A stretch of DNA of 64,000 nucleotides from assembly GCF_020906275.1 (NCBI RefSeq), contig NZ_CP086727.1:2108001-2172000 (forward strand), written 5' to 3'. Shown here piece by piece: positions 56,701 to 64,000 of the stretch. The translations under genes and the position numbers were made by a program. How positions within the stretch are numbered: the stretch's first letter is position 1; every line of letters starts with the position of its first letter. The notes beneath the pieces were generated by a model, which worked only from the letters and a program-made list of their open reading frames with translations, was not told the origin of the DNA and searched no databases. The DNA comes from Parasphingorhabdus litoris DSM 22379. Its GTDB lineage: Bacteria > Pseudomonadota > Alphaproteobacteria > Sphingomonadales > Sphingomonadaceae.

Positions 56701-56776
56701 AGCGCAATATGATGCATCGGCCCGCGGCAACGTTAACGAAATAATAGCAGGTGGCGTGCTAAGTATCCCATTCTAA
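53708..56776 (+). CDS. Subtilisin-like protease with tandem GxIDPFx heptads and beta barrel
   Basis: The ATG at 53708 is used (GTG 53693 is upstream in frame); the signal peptide ends PSLA-QS. Residues about 62-168 consist of about fifteen 7-residue units of the form G-x-I/L/V-D/N-P-F-x, two of them degenerate. An S8 protease domain follows with D318 in GILDSSI, H344 in GGHGTG and S523 in SGTSFAAP. The C-terminal about 300 residues form beta strands ending GGVLSIPF, so an outer-membrane autotransporter-type barrel is likely. The heptads are probably a surface or binding segment of unknown partner. Confidence 0.88.
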   Translation: MRRPSNYRSSKLAIATIMFGMSAPSLAQSTDPVVEDPVASTGEQAQSATAPGNQDVRPIVPMGGSIDPFSGSIDPFSGTIDPFSGSIDPFSGSIDPFAGNINPFEGNIDPFAGNLNPFHGEIRALWGAIDPFGGNLDPFAGNVDPFAGNVDPFYGNIDPFVGQTDPLSGVVLPSYMEINSFWHEFGAKWREVNLLVNEIQSEGLTYDRYQEIQSQSNLLVSQSETVWDDAILAREGSATKSSFLTPLLAKYGVSASNPIGLMNLTKAQRAQLVTEWFDGLMQYSGHDRVDHWMRTINWTPELTKIQGSGADSVIGILDSSIVNDPDLEGNVFHSGGYQAHVGGHGTGVASLLIADHDGQGVMGIAPNASVATYNPFDHTGTASWDDIRDGIVSLKSVNASVINMSLGVPGWTLHPEWNNVFNDSQVASNSKNTVFVVAAGNDGLTQTQDIEWKAVKDNGLIVVGSIDPLGNISNISNRPGSTCLLEKGVCTGTYLRDQFIVAPGELILLSDGEGGVTRRSGTSFAAPLVSGAITLLHDRWPWLAQHPEESVSIILNSAKDLGEPGVDDVYGVGLLDIEASQSPLDFGALEIYEYVNGQLTQRTTSQIIQGGVGDTWNADGVFLTMFENIGDTYRDFVVPFSDQLIGQQSSITGSEEYFQSYITERFVDWNTSLSNLNASGGFSDVASYSTPKREGWNFAISASNPTRYLTNGRQGELPHSAVKFGDAAGQFSFNAGYGQGSIALLGQQSFGLTSDYDTATGGLNPLLGLASGGGFLDAEFAIAKNTKVAVGLTNRRLDHSENQALTDVERAQLRGAKDYQASAFNLRMTHKPIKAATISVSFASLDEKDGLLGVQSALQNNLRYGSNSKTVTVGASLDLPEGVNIAASATAGITKSNGGIRQNLRTSGNVRSSAYAFSIGKKGLMRKDDRLRLSFTQPLHIEKGTLEYNAVEIVDRSTGEIGTVTRDFSISDKNRRFTGEFLYATPVMGGGEFSLFGRAQYDASARGNVNEIIAGGVLSIPF

Positions 56777-56850
56777 AAGATTTATTGGGGGATGAAAGGC
56801 GTAACCATATCTATCCCCCAATAGTCGGATTACTAGTGCGGGGGCTTATA

Positions 56851-59466
56851 GTGGAACGAACGATAATTACAGCTTTGTTGTTTAGCGCAGCGCTAAACAT
56901 ATCTGCTGCACATGCGCAGAGCGAACCTGTTGATTCTGCATTCGAAACACAGATTACAGAAACCAAGTCCACCATGATGTCGGACCCGGGTACGGCTCTG
57001 AAATCGGCTCGTAAAGCGGCGATTATCGCCAATACAATGCCAAAAACCGAAGCAGCGTTGGCCGTTGCAACCAGCCAGTGGCTGGAAGGCGAGGCCCTTA
57101 CACGGCTGAACAAGCCAAAGGCAGCAATGCCTGTTATTTCCGATGCATTGAAGACAGTTAAACGTGTGGCGCCTAACTCAAAACTGAACGCCGACTTGCT
57201 GAAATCCTCGGCGGCCATCGCTATCCAGACTGGGAAAGTTGAGCAAGCGCTACCAATGCTTCATGAAGCTTACCGGATGTACGGCGATCTGGATCAGAAT
57301 CGCAGCCAGGCCATTATACTTCATAATATCGGCTCAATTTACTACGAGGCGCGTGATTATCCGCGGGTTCTTGACTATTACGATCAAGCGAAATCGGTCT
57401 ATTCCGATGACCCTGCGCTTAACCTGTCTTCTCACAATAATCGCGGAAATGCTCTGAGAGATATGGGCAAATTTGGCGAAGCTGAGATGGAATATGCAGA
57501 GGCTTTAAAGGTTGCAAAGGAGATGGAAAGCCCTCTGTTGCAGACACGAATATTGACCAACCTTGCATTTGCCCAATATTCGCAAGGTGACTTAGGCAAA
57601 GCAGAAAAAACGACACTGGCGGGACTGGAGATTGCGCAAGCCGGTGCCGCTGATTGGGAACCCTTTCTTTGGGGAACGCGCGCGCAAATAGCCTTGGCCG
57701 GAAACCGGCTTCCAGAAGCAGAACGCTTTGTAAGCAAAGCATTTGAGGGCGTTGACCTAAAAAGTTCGACAATGTCTTATCGAGATTATCATTCTACCGC
57801 TTATCAGGTGTTTAATGCTCTGGGGCGTTACGACCAAGCGCTTAAACATCTCAGCGCATTCAAACGCCTTGATGACAATGGTCGAGAATTGGCGGCATCT
57901 ACCAACTCTGCATTGCTGGCAGCACAATTTGACAATGCCAATCGCGAACTGGAAATTTCAAAGCTGGAAGCAAAGCAGGCGCAACGCGATTTGATGCTGG
58001 CAAAATCACAGACAATCTTGCGATACACGAGCCTGGTCTTGGTAGTGGCATTTGCTGTCATCGGCGCTTTATTTTTTGCTGTTGTGTCCATTCGAAGAAG
58101 AAGAAAAGCCGTGAGTGCTGCAAATGCACAATTGTCACATGCGGCACGTCATGATCTGCTCACGGGGCTCGCTAACCGCCGATATTTCAGAGATCTTCTG
58201 TCTGACGCGCTTGCTAACACCCACAATAATGGGGACCGATGCGCCGTTATGTTGATTGACTTAGACCGCTTCAAAGCAGTCAATGACACGCTCGGTCATA
58301 ACATTGGAGACAAGTTGCTTTGTCACATTGCTGAGCATCTAAAAGAAGCAGCCGGCGACAAGTTCCATGCCGTACGGCTTGGTGGCGACGAATTTGCATT
58401 TGTCATTCCCAATGCTGAAAGTGATAGTGAAATTGAAGAACTCGGCCAACGTGTAATTGACGATATCTGTGGAACTCACGTAGTCGAAGGGACATCAGTG
58501 AATGTGGGAGCGACCATTGGGTATGCCATTGCTCCGCACGATAGTGATGATGTTCAGACCCTCACGCGCTTCGCAGATCTTGCGCTGTATCACGGCAAAG
58601 AATCTGGCCGCGGACAATGCGTCCGGTATAAAAAGTTCATGCAGGTTGAAGCTGATGAACGGCACATCTTGGAGAATGACCTCCGTGACGCACTACACAA
58701 TGGGGATCTGTCAGTCGCTTATCAATCCATTGTGGATGCAAATAGCGAAGAAATCATAGGCTATGAGGCACTTCTGCGTTGGAATCATCGCACACGTGGC
58801 GAGATTTCACCGGCTGTATTTATTCCAATTGCTGAAGAAGCTCGATTGATTGGAAATATCGGTAACTGGGTGTTGCGGACTGCCTGTGCCCAAGCGAAAA
58901 GTTGGCCTGATCATGTCCGGCTATCAGTCAACGTTTCCGCGCTTCAGGTTGAAGGTGGTGGCCTTGCCAACAGTATAATTGGCGCATTGGCTTCCAGTGG
59001 TCTCAGCCCAGATCGGCTCGAACTGGAAGTGACGGAGAGTGTTTTCCTCGACAATCATGAAAAAACCGATGCGACACTGGAAAACCTGCGTTCGCTTGGC
59101 ATCAACCTAGTTTTGGACGATTTCGGTACCGGTTACTCCTCGCTAGGTTATCTCCGCCGAGCCAGTTTCTCGACCATTAAGATCGACAGAAGCTTTGTTA
59201 AATCCGCGACGCGCGGGTCCAGCGAAAGCATGGCCATTATTCGTGCTATCGTGTCAATGGCGCAGGAATTGGGCATGAAAACTACTGCCGAAGGCATTGA
59301 AAATATTAGAGAAATGGACGTTATGCGTGACCTTGGCTGTACGCAGCTACAAGGATATCTATTCTCACGACCAACTCAGTCAGTTTCTGATCAAGCGAGC
59401 AATAGTAGCGACTCATTGGCAGTCATTTCGTTCTCGAACACCGAACTAAAACGTAAAGTGGGTTAG
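56851..59466 (+). CDS. Exported TPR domain, transmembrane GGDEF-EAL protein
   Basis: A GTG at 56851 is used: it follows a GGGGG site and opens a signal peptide (MERTIITALLFSAALNISAAHAQS), whereas the TTG at 56785 has no such support. The 871-residue protein has tetratricopeptide repeats about 50-340 (NRGNALRDMGKFGEAEMEYAEA), a coiled coil, one transmembrane helix (LVLVVAFAVIGALFFAVVSI), then GGDEF (511-515) and EAL (639-641) domains, both intact. The TPRs should face the periplasm and sense a protein partner. It lies 74 bases after the protease gene and may be co-transcribed. Confidence 0.9.
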   Translation: MERTIITALLFSAALNISAAHAQSEPVDSAFETQITETKSTMMSDPGTALKSARKAAIIANTMPKTEAALAVATSQWLEGEALTRLNKPKAAMPVISDALKTVKRVAPNSKLNADLLKSSAAIAIQTGKVEQALPMLHEAYRMYGDLDQNRSQAIILHNIGSIYYEARDYPRVLDYYDQAKSVYSDDPALNLSSHNNRGNALRDMGKFGEAEMEYAEALKVAKEMESPLLQTRILTNLAFAQYSQGDLGKAEKTTLAGLEIAQAGAADWEPFLWGTRAQIALAGNRLPEAERFVSKAFEGVDLKSSTMSYRDYHSTAYQVFNALGRYDQALKHLSAFKRLDDNGRELAASTNSALLAAQFDNANRELEISKLEAKQAQRDLMLAKSQTILRYTSLVLVVAFAVIGALFFAVVSIRRRRKAVSAANAQLSHAARHDLLTGLANRRYFRDLLSDALANTHNNGDRCAVMLIDLDRFKAVNDTLGHNIGDKLLCHIAEHLKEAAGDKFHAVRLGGDEFAFVIPNAESDSEIEELGQRVIDDICGTHVVEGTSVNVGATIGYAIAPHDSDDVQTLTRFADLALYHGKESGRGQCVRYKKFMQVEADERHILENDLRDALHNGDLSVAYQSIVDANSEEIIGYEALLRWNHRTRGEISPAVFIPIAEEARLIGNIGNWVLRTACAQAKSWPDHVRLSVNVSALQVEGGGLANSIIGALASSGLSPDRLELEVTESVFLDNHEKTDATLENLRSLGINLVLDDFGTGYSSLGYLRRASFSTIKIDRSFVKSATRGSSESMAIIRAIVSMAQELGMKTTAEGIENIREMDVMRDLGCTQLQGYLFSRPTQSVSDQASNSSDSLAVISFSNTELKRKVG

Positions 59467-59498
59467 AAGTCAGCATTTTGCGAGAATGTTGGAGTGAC

Positions 59499-59518
59499 TG
59501 GCGGAGAGACATCCGCCA
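59499..59518 (+). terminator. Stem-loop after the TPR-GGDEF-EAL gene
   Basis: TGGCGGA and TCCGCCA pair perfectly around a 6-base loop, 32 bases after the stop at 59466. There is no T-run, so it is at best a weak or Rho-assisted terminator. Confidence 0.5.
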
Positions 59519-59541
59519 AACTCTAGTACATCTGCGTTCGA

Positions 59542-60576
59542 TTGGCTAAAGAATTAGCTTTTGTTCCTTTGCTTTGTAGGAATTTGGGTTCATCAATTTC
59601 CTCGATAATTCGCCCGCAGTCGGATTTTTTACGGGATGAAAAAAATACTCGCAGATCTCGAAGAGCGAAACCGGTCACAGCAATGGAAATTAATTCCATG
59701 CGAACACCAGGTCGATATTCCGTTGGCAGGAATCTTCTCCTTATCGTTCACAAAGGCAGAACCCGTTCTTGGATCGCGCGCTTAACAGGGCCTACGAAGA
59801 AACTTCATGACATCAGTCTAGGTAAGCATCCAGAGGTCAGTCTCGCTGACGCACGAGATGAAGTCGGAACTTTGCGCAAACAAATACGTGAAGGCAGGGA
59901 TCCGATTGCAGCAAAGAGAAAAGCACTACCAACCAATTGTACATTCCGCGAAGCCGCGCTAGCTCGGCACAACGAGCGGGCATGTGATTTCAGAAATAAG
60001 AAACATGTGTCACAACGGATAAACACTTTGAGAGATTATGCCTTTGGCAAGATTGGTGATACTCGCATTGATGAACTCAAAATACCCGATGTCGTATATG
60101 TGATTAAGCCAATTTGGCGCGACAAACGAGAGACAGCGGAACGCGTGTTACAACGCATAGTTGCTATCTCCGTTTGGGCGGTGTTGATAGGTTATCGGTA
60201 ACACGGGATTGACGCCAAGCCAGTACGAATGGATTTACCTGCTACGAAGAAGACTGTTCGGCACCACTCGGCGATTGCATATCATGCGGCACCTGATTTT
60301 ATCGAAGCCTTAAAAACCAAAAAAGCATCGTCGTCACGATATACTTTACAGATGCTACTCTTGAATAGTTGCCGTTCAGGCAAAGTTCGCGGAACAACAT
60401 GCGATGAAATTGGAACCGAAGTTATCGGAGGACTACCCAGCGCTGAATTTCAAGTCTGGGCGATTGTAGCCAAACGCATGAAAGCTGGTCGTGAACATGT
60501 TGCACCCTTAAACACTGCAGGATTCACCGTGATTGCTACTGCTAGGGTACGACAGCATAACACATTGCTCTTGTAG
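59542..60576 (+). pseudogene. Decayed tyrosine (P4-type) integrase
   Basis: A frame at 59542-60201 encodes an integrase N-terminal arm (residues about 50-125 fit the DUF4102 arm-binding domain: PGRYSVGRNLLLIV, ISLGKHPEVSLADAR, IREGRDPIAAKRK) and a core-binding segment, then stops. A second frame at 60229-60576 begins DLPATKKTVRHHSA and keeps recognisable catalytic pieces (LLLNSCRSGKVRGTTCDEI and RMKAGREHVAPLN), but the C-terminal R-H-R-Y tyrosine region is gone. The gene therefore carries at least one stop or frameshift and a 3' truncation. The N-terminal extension before about residue 48 is probably not coding. It marks a former integrative element. Confidence 0.85.
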
Positions 60577-60709
60577 TTATTTGGTATCCAGGATTCTCTC
60601 CCCCGATCAATAGTCAAATCGATTAGGTTATTCATCATATCGCCTATGCGCCAGACCGTCCATCATGGGTTATCGTCTCATCGATTCAAAGTTATCAGTG
60701 GAGCAGTTC

Positions 60710-62305
60710 ATGAGCATGTCCGGAATAGGTTCAGCCGCCGACTCGTCATCCATTCAAAACGCTTCTATTCGCGCTATAGAGGCACGGACCGGTAATCTGC
60801 ACAACAGTGAAGCCCAACTTCATTTGGCCCAGTCAACTGGTCCAAATCAAACTGTTGCGCAACGGATAAGCGACCCTGTTGTCGATGACAGGGTAAGTCA
60901 AACGGTCGAGTTTGCCGGCTATCATTTATCCGACCCCTCTTACATCATCGGTGAAACGCTTAACGATCCGTCCTTAAGCCAGGCACAGAAAGATGAATAT
61001 ATTGCCCGGCTGGTAGAGATATCCCGGCTGACCAACCATCGAACGCTGGAGGGAGATGTTGTTACCACAGAAGTCACTTCGAAACTCCGCAAGGCGTTTG
61101 AAGATATTGGCGACACATGGACAGATCCACAAACGCCCGAATTACGTGATCAGGTGCGTGATGCGATCACGCGCGGCGCCGATAGTGGTCGGTTGAGCGC
61201 AACGGATCTCCACGGTCTTTTCGACACCGAAAATGGCGGATCAACTGATGGCATCCGTTCGCTGCTATCCAACATATCAAATGGTGACACCCTGCATTCC
61301 TTGTCTACCCGCTTGTTGCAGGATGCCCAACGTATCGGATTTGATGTCAGCTATGGTCCGGCACCCGGGTTGCTGGTCGCAGCGGCAGATTTTGCCAATA
61401 TGGCGGCCCGGCAAGGCAATACAGCAGCCGCCAATGCGGTAGTAGCGGAAATACACGCGCAGACCCAAGGATTGTCACCTTCGGACGCCGCGAGTTTTAT
61501 CAGAGAGATGAACTATATTGCTGACCAGGACCGATTTGGCGGTCCACAGGATGGGCGAGCAGGGTTTGACGTGCTTACCGATCTGCTGGGTTCGGCAACC
61601 ACCCGAACCGAAGCTGGCCGAGCCGCCGCAGACTCCCTATTTGCTAACCTGGTGCGTTCCAATCCTCAGAACTGGCCTGACGATGGCACGGCTATGAGTC
61701 GCCTGGGCGAGTATTTCAACGCCCATCTCCCGCGGATGATAGAAAATGACTGGCGTGTGGACGGACCGAATAGCGGCGAGCAAACAACCCGGGTCATCCA
61801 GGACTTTATGCAGCATGTGATGCTGGACCCCAACTATTCCGGCCGTGACGCTACAGCAACGGCGATAAGCAATGAAATGCAACGTCTTGCAGGCGTCGTA
61901 GGCAATGAAGCTATACCGGAAGACCTTAGAGACACCGCTGCCACCAGCTTTGGGGCATTAATGGGTTCCTTACAAAAAGCTGGCCAGCTTTACATCGCAG
62001 AAGCGCGGGCAAGCACCGAAGCGAATATTGAAAATGTCAGGCTTTTCTCTGATCTGCTCACCAGCAAACTGCTAGAACGCGGCGGTCCTGTGGGCGGTGC
62101 AATTGGCGGAAGAGTTGTTGATGCAGCCTGGGAAGTTCTTGCCAATCGAGCAGAAAGCAGGGCTGCAGGTGATGTGGAAGATAGGATTGGAGGGCTAAAA
62201 GATCTCGGTCAGATATTCCGTAACGCGATGCAGGATCTGGATGCCGAAATCATAAGGCTGTTTGATGGCACCCTAGATGAGTATTTAAGAACGCGTCTGG
62301 ATTGA
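60710..62305 (+). CDS. 531-residue protein of unknown function next to the integrase remnant
   Basis: The ATG at 60710 (MSMSGIGSAADSSS) follows a GGAG site at good spacing; an ATG at 60665 is also in frame. The product has no signal peptide or clear membrane helix and is largely helical and acidic. It has a glycine-rich segment (GGPVGGAIGGRVVD) near residues 460-475. I do not recognise any family. The location next to an integrase remnant and followed by two more unknown genes suggests accessory or effector-type DNA, which is inference. Confidence 0.7.
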   Translation: MSMSGIGSAADSSSIQNASIRAIEARTGNLHNSEAQLHLAQSTGPNQTVAQRISDPVVDDRVSQTVEFAGYHLSDPSYIIGETLNDPSLSQAQKDEYIARLVEISRLTNHRTLEGDVVTTEVTSKLRKAFEDIGDTWTDPQTPELRDQVRDAITRGADSGRLSATDLHGLFDTENGGSTDGIRSLLSNISNGDTLHSLSTRLLQDAQRIGFDVSYGPAPGLLVAAADFANMAARQGNTAAANAVVAEIHAQTQGLSPSDAASFIREMNYIADQDRFGGPQDGRAGFDVLTDLLGSATTRTEAGRAAADSLFANLVRSNPQNWPDDGTAMSRLGEYFNAHLPRMIENDWRVDGPNSGEQTTRVIQDFMQHVMLDPNYSGRDATATAISNEMQRLAGVVGNEAIPEDLRDTAATSFGALMGSLQKAGQLYIAEARASTEANIENVRLFSDLLTSKLLERGGPVGGAIGGRVVDAAWEVLANRAESRAAGDVEDRIGGLKDLGQIFRNAMQDLDAEIIRLFDGTLDEYLRTRLD

Positions 62306-62379
62306 CGACGTCACTTATTTCATTTGAATAAAAAGCCATTGCGCCTAGGCCTTTGTCATCACGGCATCGCCGACGGATT

Positions 62380-63054
62380 TCAGAGAAAATATGTCATATT
62401 GGAGGCCGCTTGTCGGCCTGAATCTTGAAGATAGGCAAGTGCGCCGAGATCGGGATTCCGCCACTTGAGGCCGGACCCAGATTCCGCGGTGACGGCAAGA
62501 TTGCTCGATATTCCATCTTCGCGGTTGATTACCGTGACGGCTATGTTGCTTGCTGCCTGGAGCTGCTGCACAAACTGACTTTGTTGCATCGCTTGCATGT
62601 TTGCAGGACCAAGCGCGTGGCCTCCATCGAGCAACCATTTTTGCCAATGACCAGACTGTTGTTCAAATTGTACTGCGATGCGTTGGTTCGGCCCTGCACC
62701 GGAAACAAAGACACGTGCGTATTCAGCGGCGGGTAGGCTGCTAATTGCTTCGCCGCGTAGGCCAAGGGCTGATAGCTCCGCCGTTCCTGCCTGACGCCAT
62801 CCCGGAGGTGGGTTTGTGGACCGTCCAGCGGTAAAATCGGCTATGCGCGCAAATTCGTCTTTCCTATGATCGCCAGCAAACTCTGCTGCGACAGCCGATT
62901 TGGCCCCTCGATGCGCGATGTTGGTGGAGGTTGACGCCACATAATCCTGATGAAAGTGTATGTCTGTAAGCAGGTCATTTTTCTGCAGCCGCGCACCATC
63001 GAACAGCTGCATGGCAGCATGCGCGTGCGGACCAGAAACAGATCCGACCGTCAT
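62380..63054 (-). CDS. 224-residue protein of unknown function
   Basis: The product starts MTVGSVSGPHAHAAMQLFDGARL and contains a PPPGWRQAGTAELSALGL segment and a C-terminal Gln-rich region (MQAMQQSQFVQQLQ). No signal peptide is seen. The GWRxA...EL..LGL pattern is like regions seen in some secreted lipase-type effectors, but no nucleophile motif is present, so I make no functional call. It is convergent with the 531-residue gene and separated by 74 bases. Confidence 0.6.
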   Translation of the reverse strand: MTVGSVSGPHAHAAMQLFDGARLQKNDLLTDIHFHQDYVASTSTNIAHRGAKSAVAAEFAGDHRKDEFARIADFTAGRSTNPPPGWRQAGTAELSALGLRGEAISSLPAAEYARVFVSGAGPNQRIAVQFEQQSGHWQKWLLDGGHALGPANMQAMQQSQFVQQLQAASNIAVTVINREDGISSNLAVTAESGSGLKWRNPDLGALAYLQDSGRQAASNMTYFL

Positions 63055-63126
63055 AAGAAAACTTCTTTCATCATCGACATTCTGACAATATCAGCTTCAG
63101 AGGTGTTTTGTCTCTAGTCGAAACGC

Positions 63127-64000
63127 TTAGGGTTGTTGGTTCCATTGTAGCCATAAATTGTTTGCCACCGACTTCGGCAGATTGATACGCTGCAATATCA
63201 TCGGCCGGTCTTCACATTGCAGGGTTGCCTTGTCCTTATCCAGAAAGCTTAGCCGCGACCAGGTTAGCAACTCGTCGGATACCGAAAATAGCGAGCGATA
63301 TTTTCTTCGTGCCAAGGGCCTGGCCATCCGGCCCTGCCGTCGCAAATAGACGATATCGTCCGCGCTGATTGCACAACCGTCTTTGCTCCGCAATCTTGCC
63401 TGCAACTGACCGGGTTTATCGCTTCGCAACACGACCAAAGTGGCCATTTGATCGATCAGTGTCGGGGCGACTTGCTCCACGATCCTGGTGTCAGCAAGAG
63501 CCGGATCGATAGACAGCTCCCCTGCACCATAAACTCTTATGGTCTCGCCATCCAACCACTCTGGCTGTCCGCCTTGTGACAATAACGCCTCACGGTGGCG
63601 CCAGTGCGATGCAACCAGACATGCTGTTTGTTCATCCCCGTTTTTCGCTAAACAGTCATTACGCGCTTTGTTGAAGGCAGCTTTACTGCGGTTTGCAGCT
63701 GTTCCAGTTCGCGCCGCTGCCAGTCGTTGCACATCTCTATACAAAGCTGCATTTTCCGACGTTGAGACAGGACAGGGTTCAGCATTTTGACCCAAGCACC
63801 ATGGCGCTTCGCTGCTTCCTTCTTCAAAGCGGATCGCCTGCCGCAAAGCACTAACATCGTCTTGCGTTACAGGAATTTGACGATTCCCAACAACCAGTAA
63901 GGCTGGGCGGTCGAGTTGTATGTCGTTAAAAACCGGGAGTTGATTGAGCGCAATTGTTGCACCGCCCAATTGCGCTCCTGTTGTATCGGTATCCCAAAAG
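63127..64000 (-). CDS. Protein of unknown function, LprI-like segment (5' part beyond window)
   Basis: The minus-strand frame is open to the window edge (continuing upstream of LGGATIALNQLPVF), so the start is not seen. The visible 290 residues include a segment KARNDCLAKNGDEQTACLV with paired cysteines, as in the small LprI/DUF1311 proteins that bind lysozyme, followed by basic, Leu-rich text (RRQGRMARPLARRKYRS). The similarity is weak. It may be a larger periplasmic or envelope protein. The gap to the preceding gene is 72 bases. Confidence 0.55.
   Translation of the reverse strand, partial: FWDTDTTGAQLGGATIALNQLPVFNDIQLDRPALLVVGNRQIPVTQDDVSALRQAIRFEEGSSEAPWCLGQNAEPCPVSTSENAALYRDVQRLAAARTGTAANRSKAAFNKARNDCLAKNGDEQTACLVASHWRHREALLSQGGQPEWLDGETIRVYGAGELSIDPALADTRIVEQVAPTLIDQMATLVVLRSDKPGQLQARLRSKDGCAISADDIVYLRRQGRMARPLARRKYRSLFSVSDELLTWSRLSFLDKDKATLQCEDRPMILQRINLPKSVANNLWLQWNQQP

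Noticed and set aside
62380..63054. Possible lipase-type effector call for the 224-residue gene
   Set aside because: A G-x-S-x-G nucleophile is not seen, so a function would be a guess.

Overview
The window looks like chromosomal DNA of an alphaproteobacterium, most probably a marine or freshwater Sphingomonadales (Sphingopyxis/Sphingorhabdus-like). This assignment is inference. It rests on the nuo operon carrying tiny extra membrane ORFs, a DUF2842 gene, the zapA-6S RNA-5-FCL order, an Lrp-type regulator divergent from putA, and moderate GC content. No ribosomal RNA, CRISPR array, insertion sequence or intact prophage was seen.

Layout. 1-4960 (minus): NADH dehydrogenase genes nuoA-B-C-D, two small membrane proteins, nuoE, a 30-residue membrane peptide and the start of nuoF. 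5066-6585 (minus): an inositol-phosphatase family gene, a palindromic repeat element and efp. 6668-7247 (plus): two tandem, mutually similar small genes of unknown role. 7254-14224 (minus): a central carbon operon tkt-gap-pgk-GNAT-fba-exported protein-thiE. 14420-16125: a small coiled-coil gene, zapA, 6S RNA, 5-formyl-THF cyclo-ligase, DUF2842 and tRNA-Asp. 16126-24402 (plus): a regulatory region rich in repeated motifs, followed by a four-gene envelope operon of three secreted DUF11-like proteins and one 1699-residue outer-membrane protein. RNA hairpins sit at two of its gene boundaries. 24549-28158 (minus): branched-chain 2-oxoacid dehydrogenase E1alpha-E1beta-E2. 28333-33341 (minus): an autotransporter trypsin-like protease, thyA and a putR-like regulator, with putA divergent from the regulator.

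37248-42959 holds a signalling group. It consists of a REC-PAS-GGDEF-EAL protein, an RpfC-like hybrid kinase with a natural polyhistidine stretch, and, tail to tail, an RpfF (DSF synthase) homologue with both catalytic glutamates. 43250-53353 (minus) reads as a complete neutral-lipid pathway: PlsC fused to a HAD phosphatase and to a histone-H1-like tail, a PlsB-type acyltransferase, a WS/DGAT, a patatin, two alpha/beta hydrolases and gpsA. The order of the first genes resembles the Mycobacterium tuberculosis Rv2482c-Rv2485c region. 53708-59466 (plus) pairs a subtilisin-like protease carrying about fifteen GxIDPFx heptads with a secreted/TPR-TM-GGDEF-EAL protein. 59542-60576 is a decayed tyrosine integrase, and 60710-64000 carries three proteins I do not recognise. 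That edge looks like accessory DNA.

The most notable material is the DUF11 envelope operon with its phased upstream motifs, the DSF/cyclic-di-GMP module, the storage-lipid operon with the H1-like tail, the heptad-repeat protease and the unknown genes next to the dead integrase.
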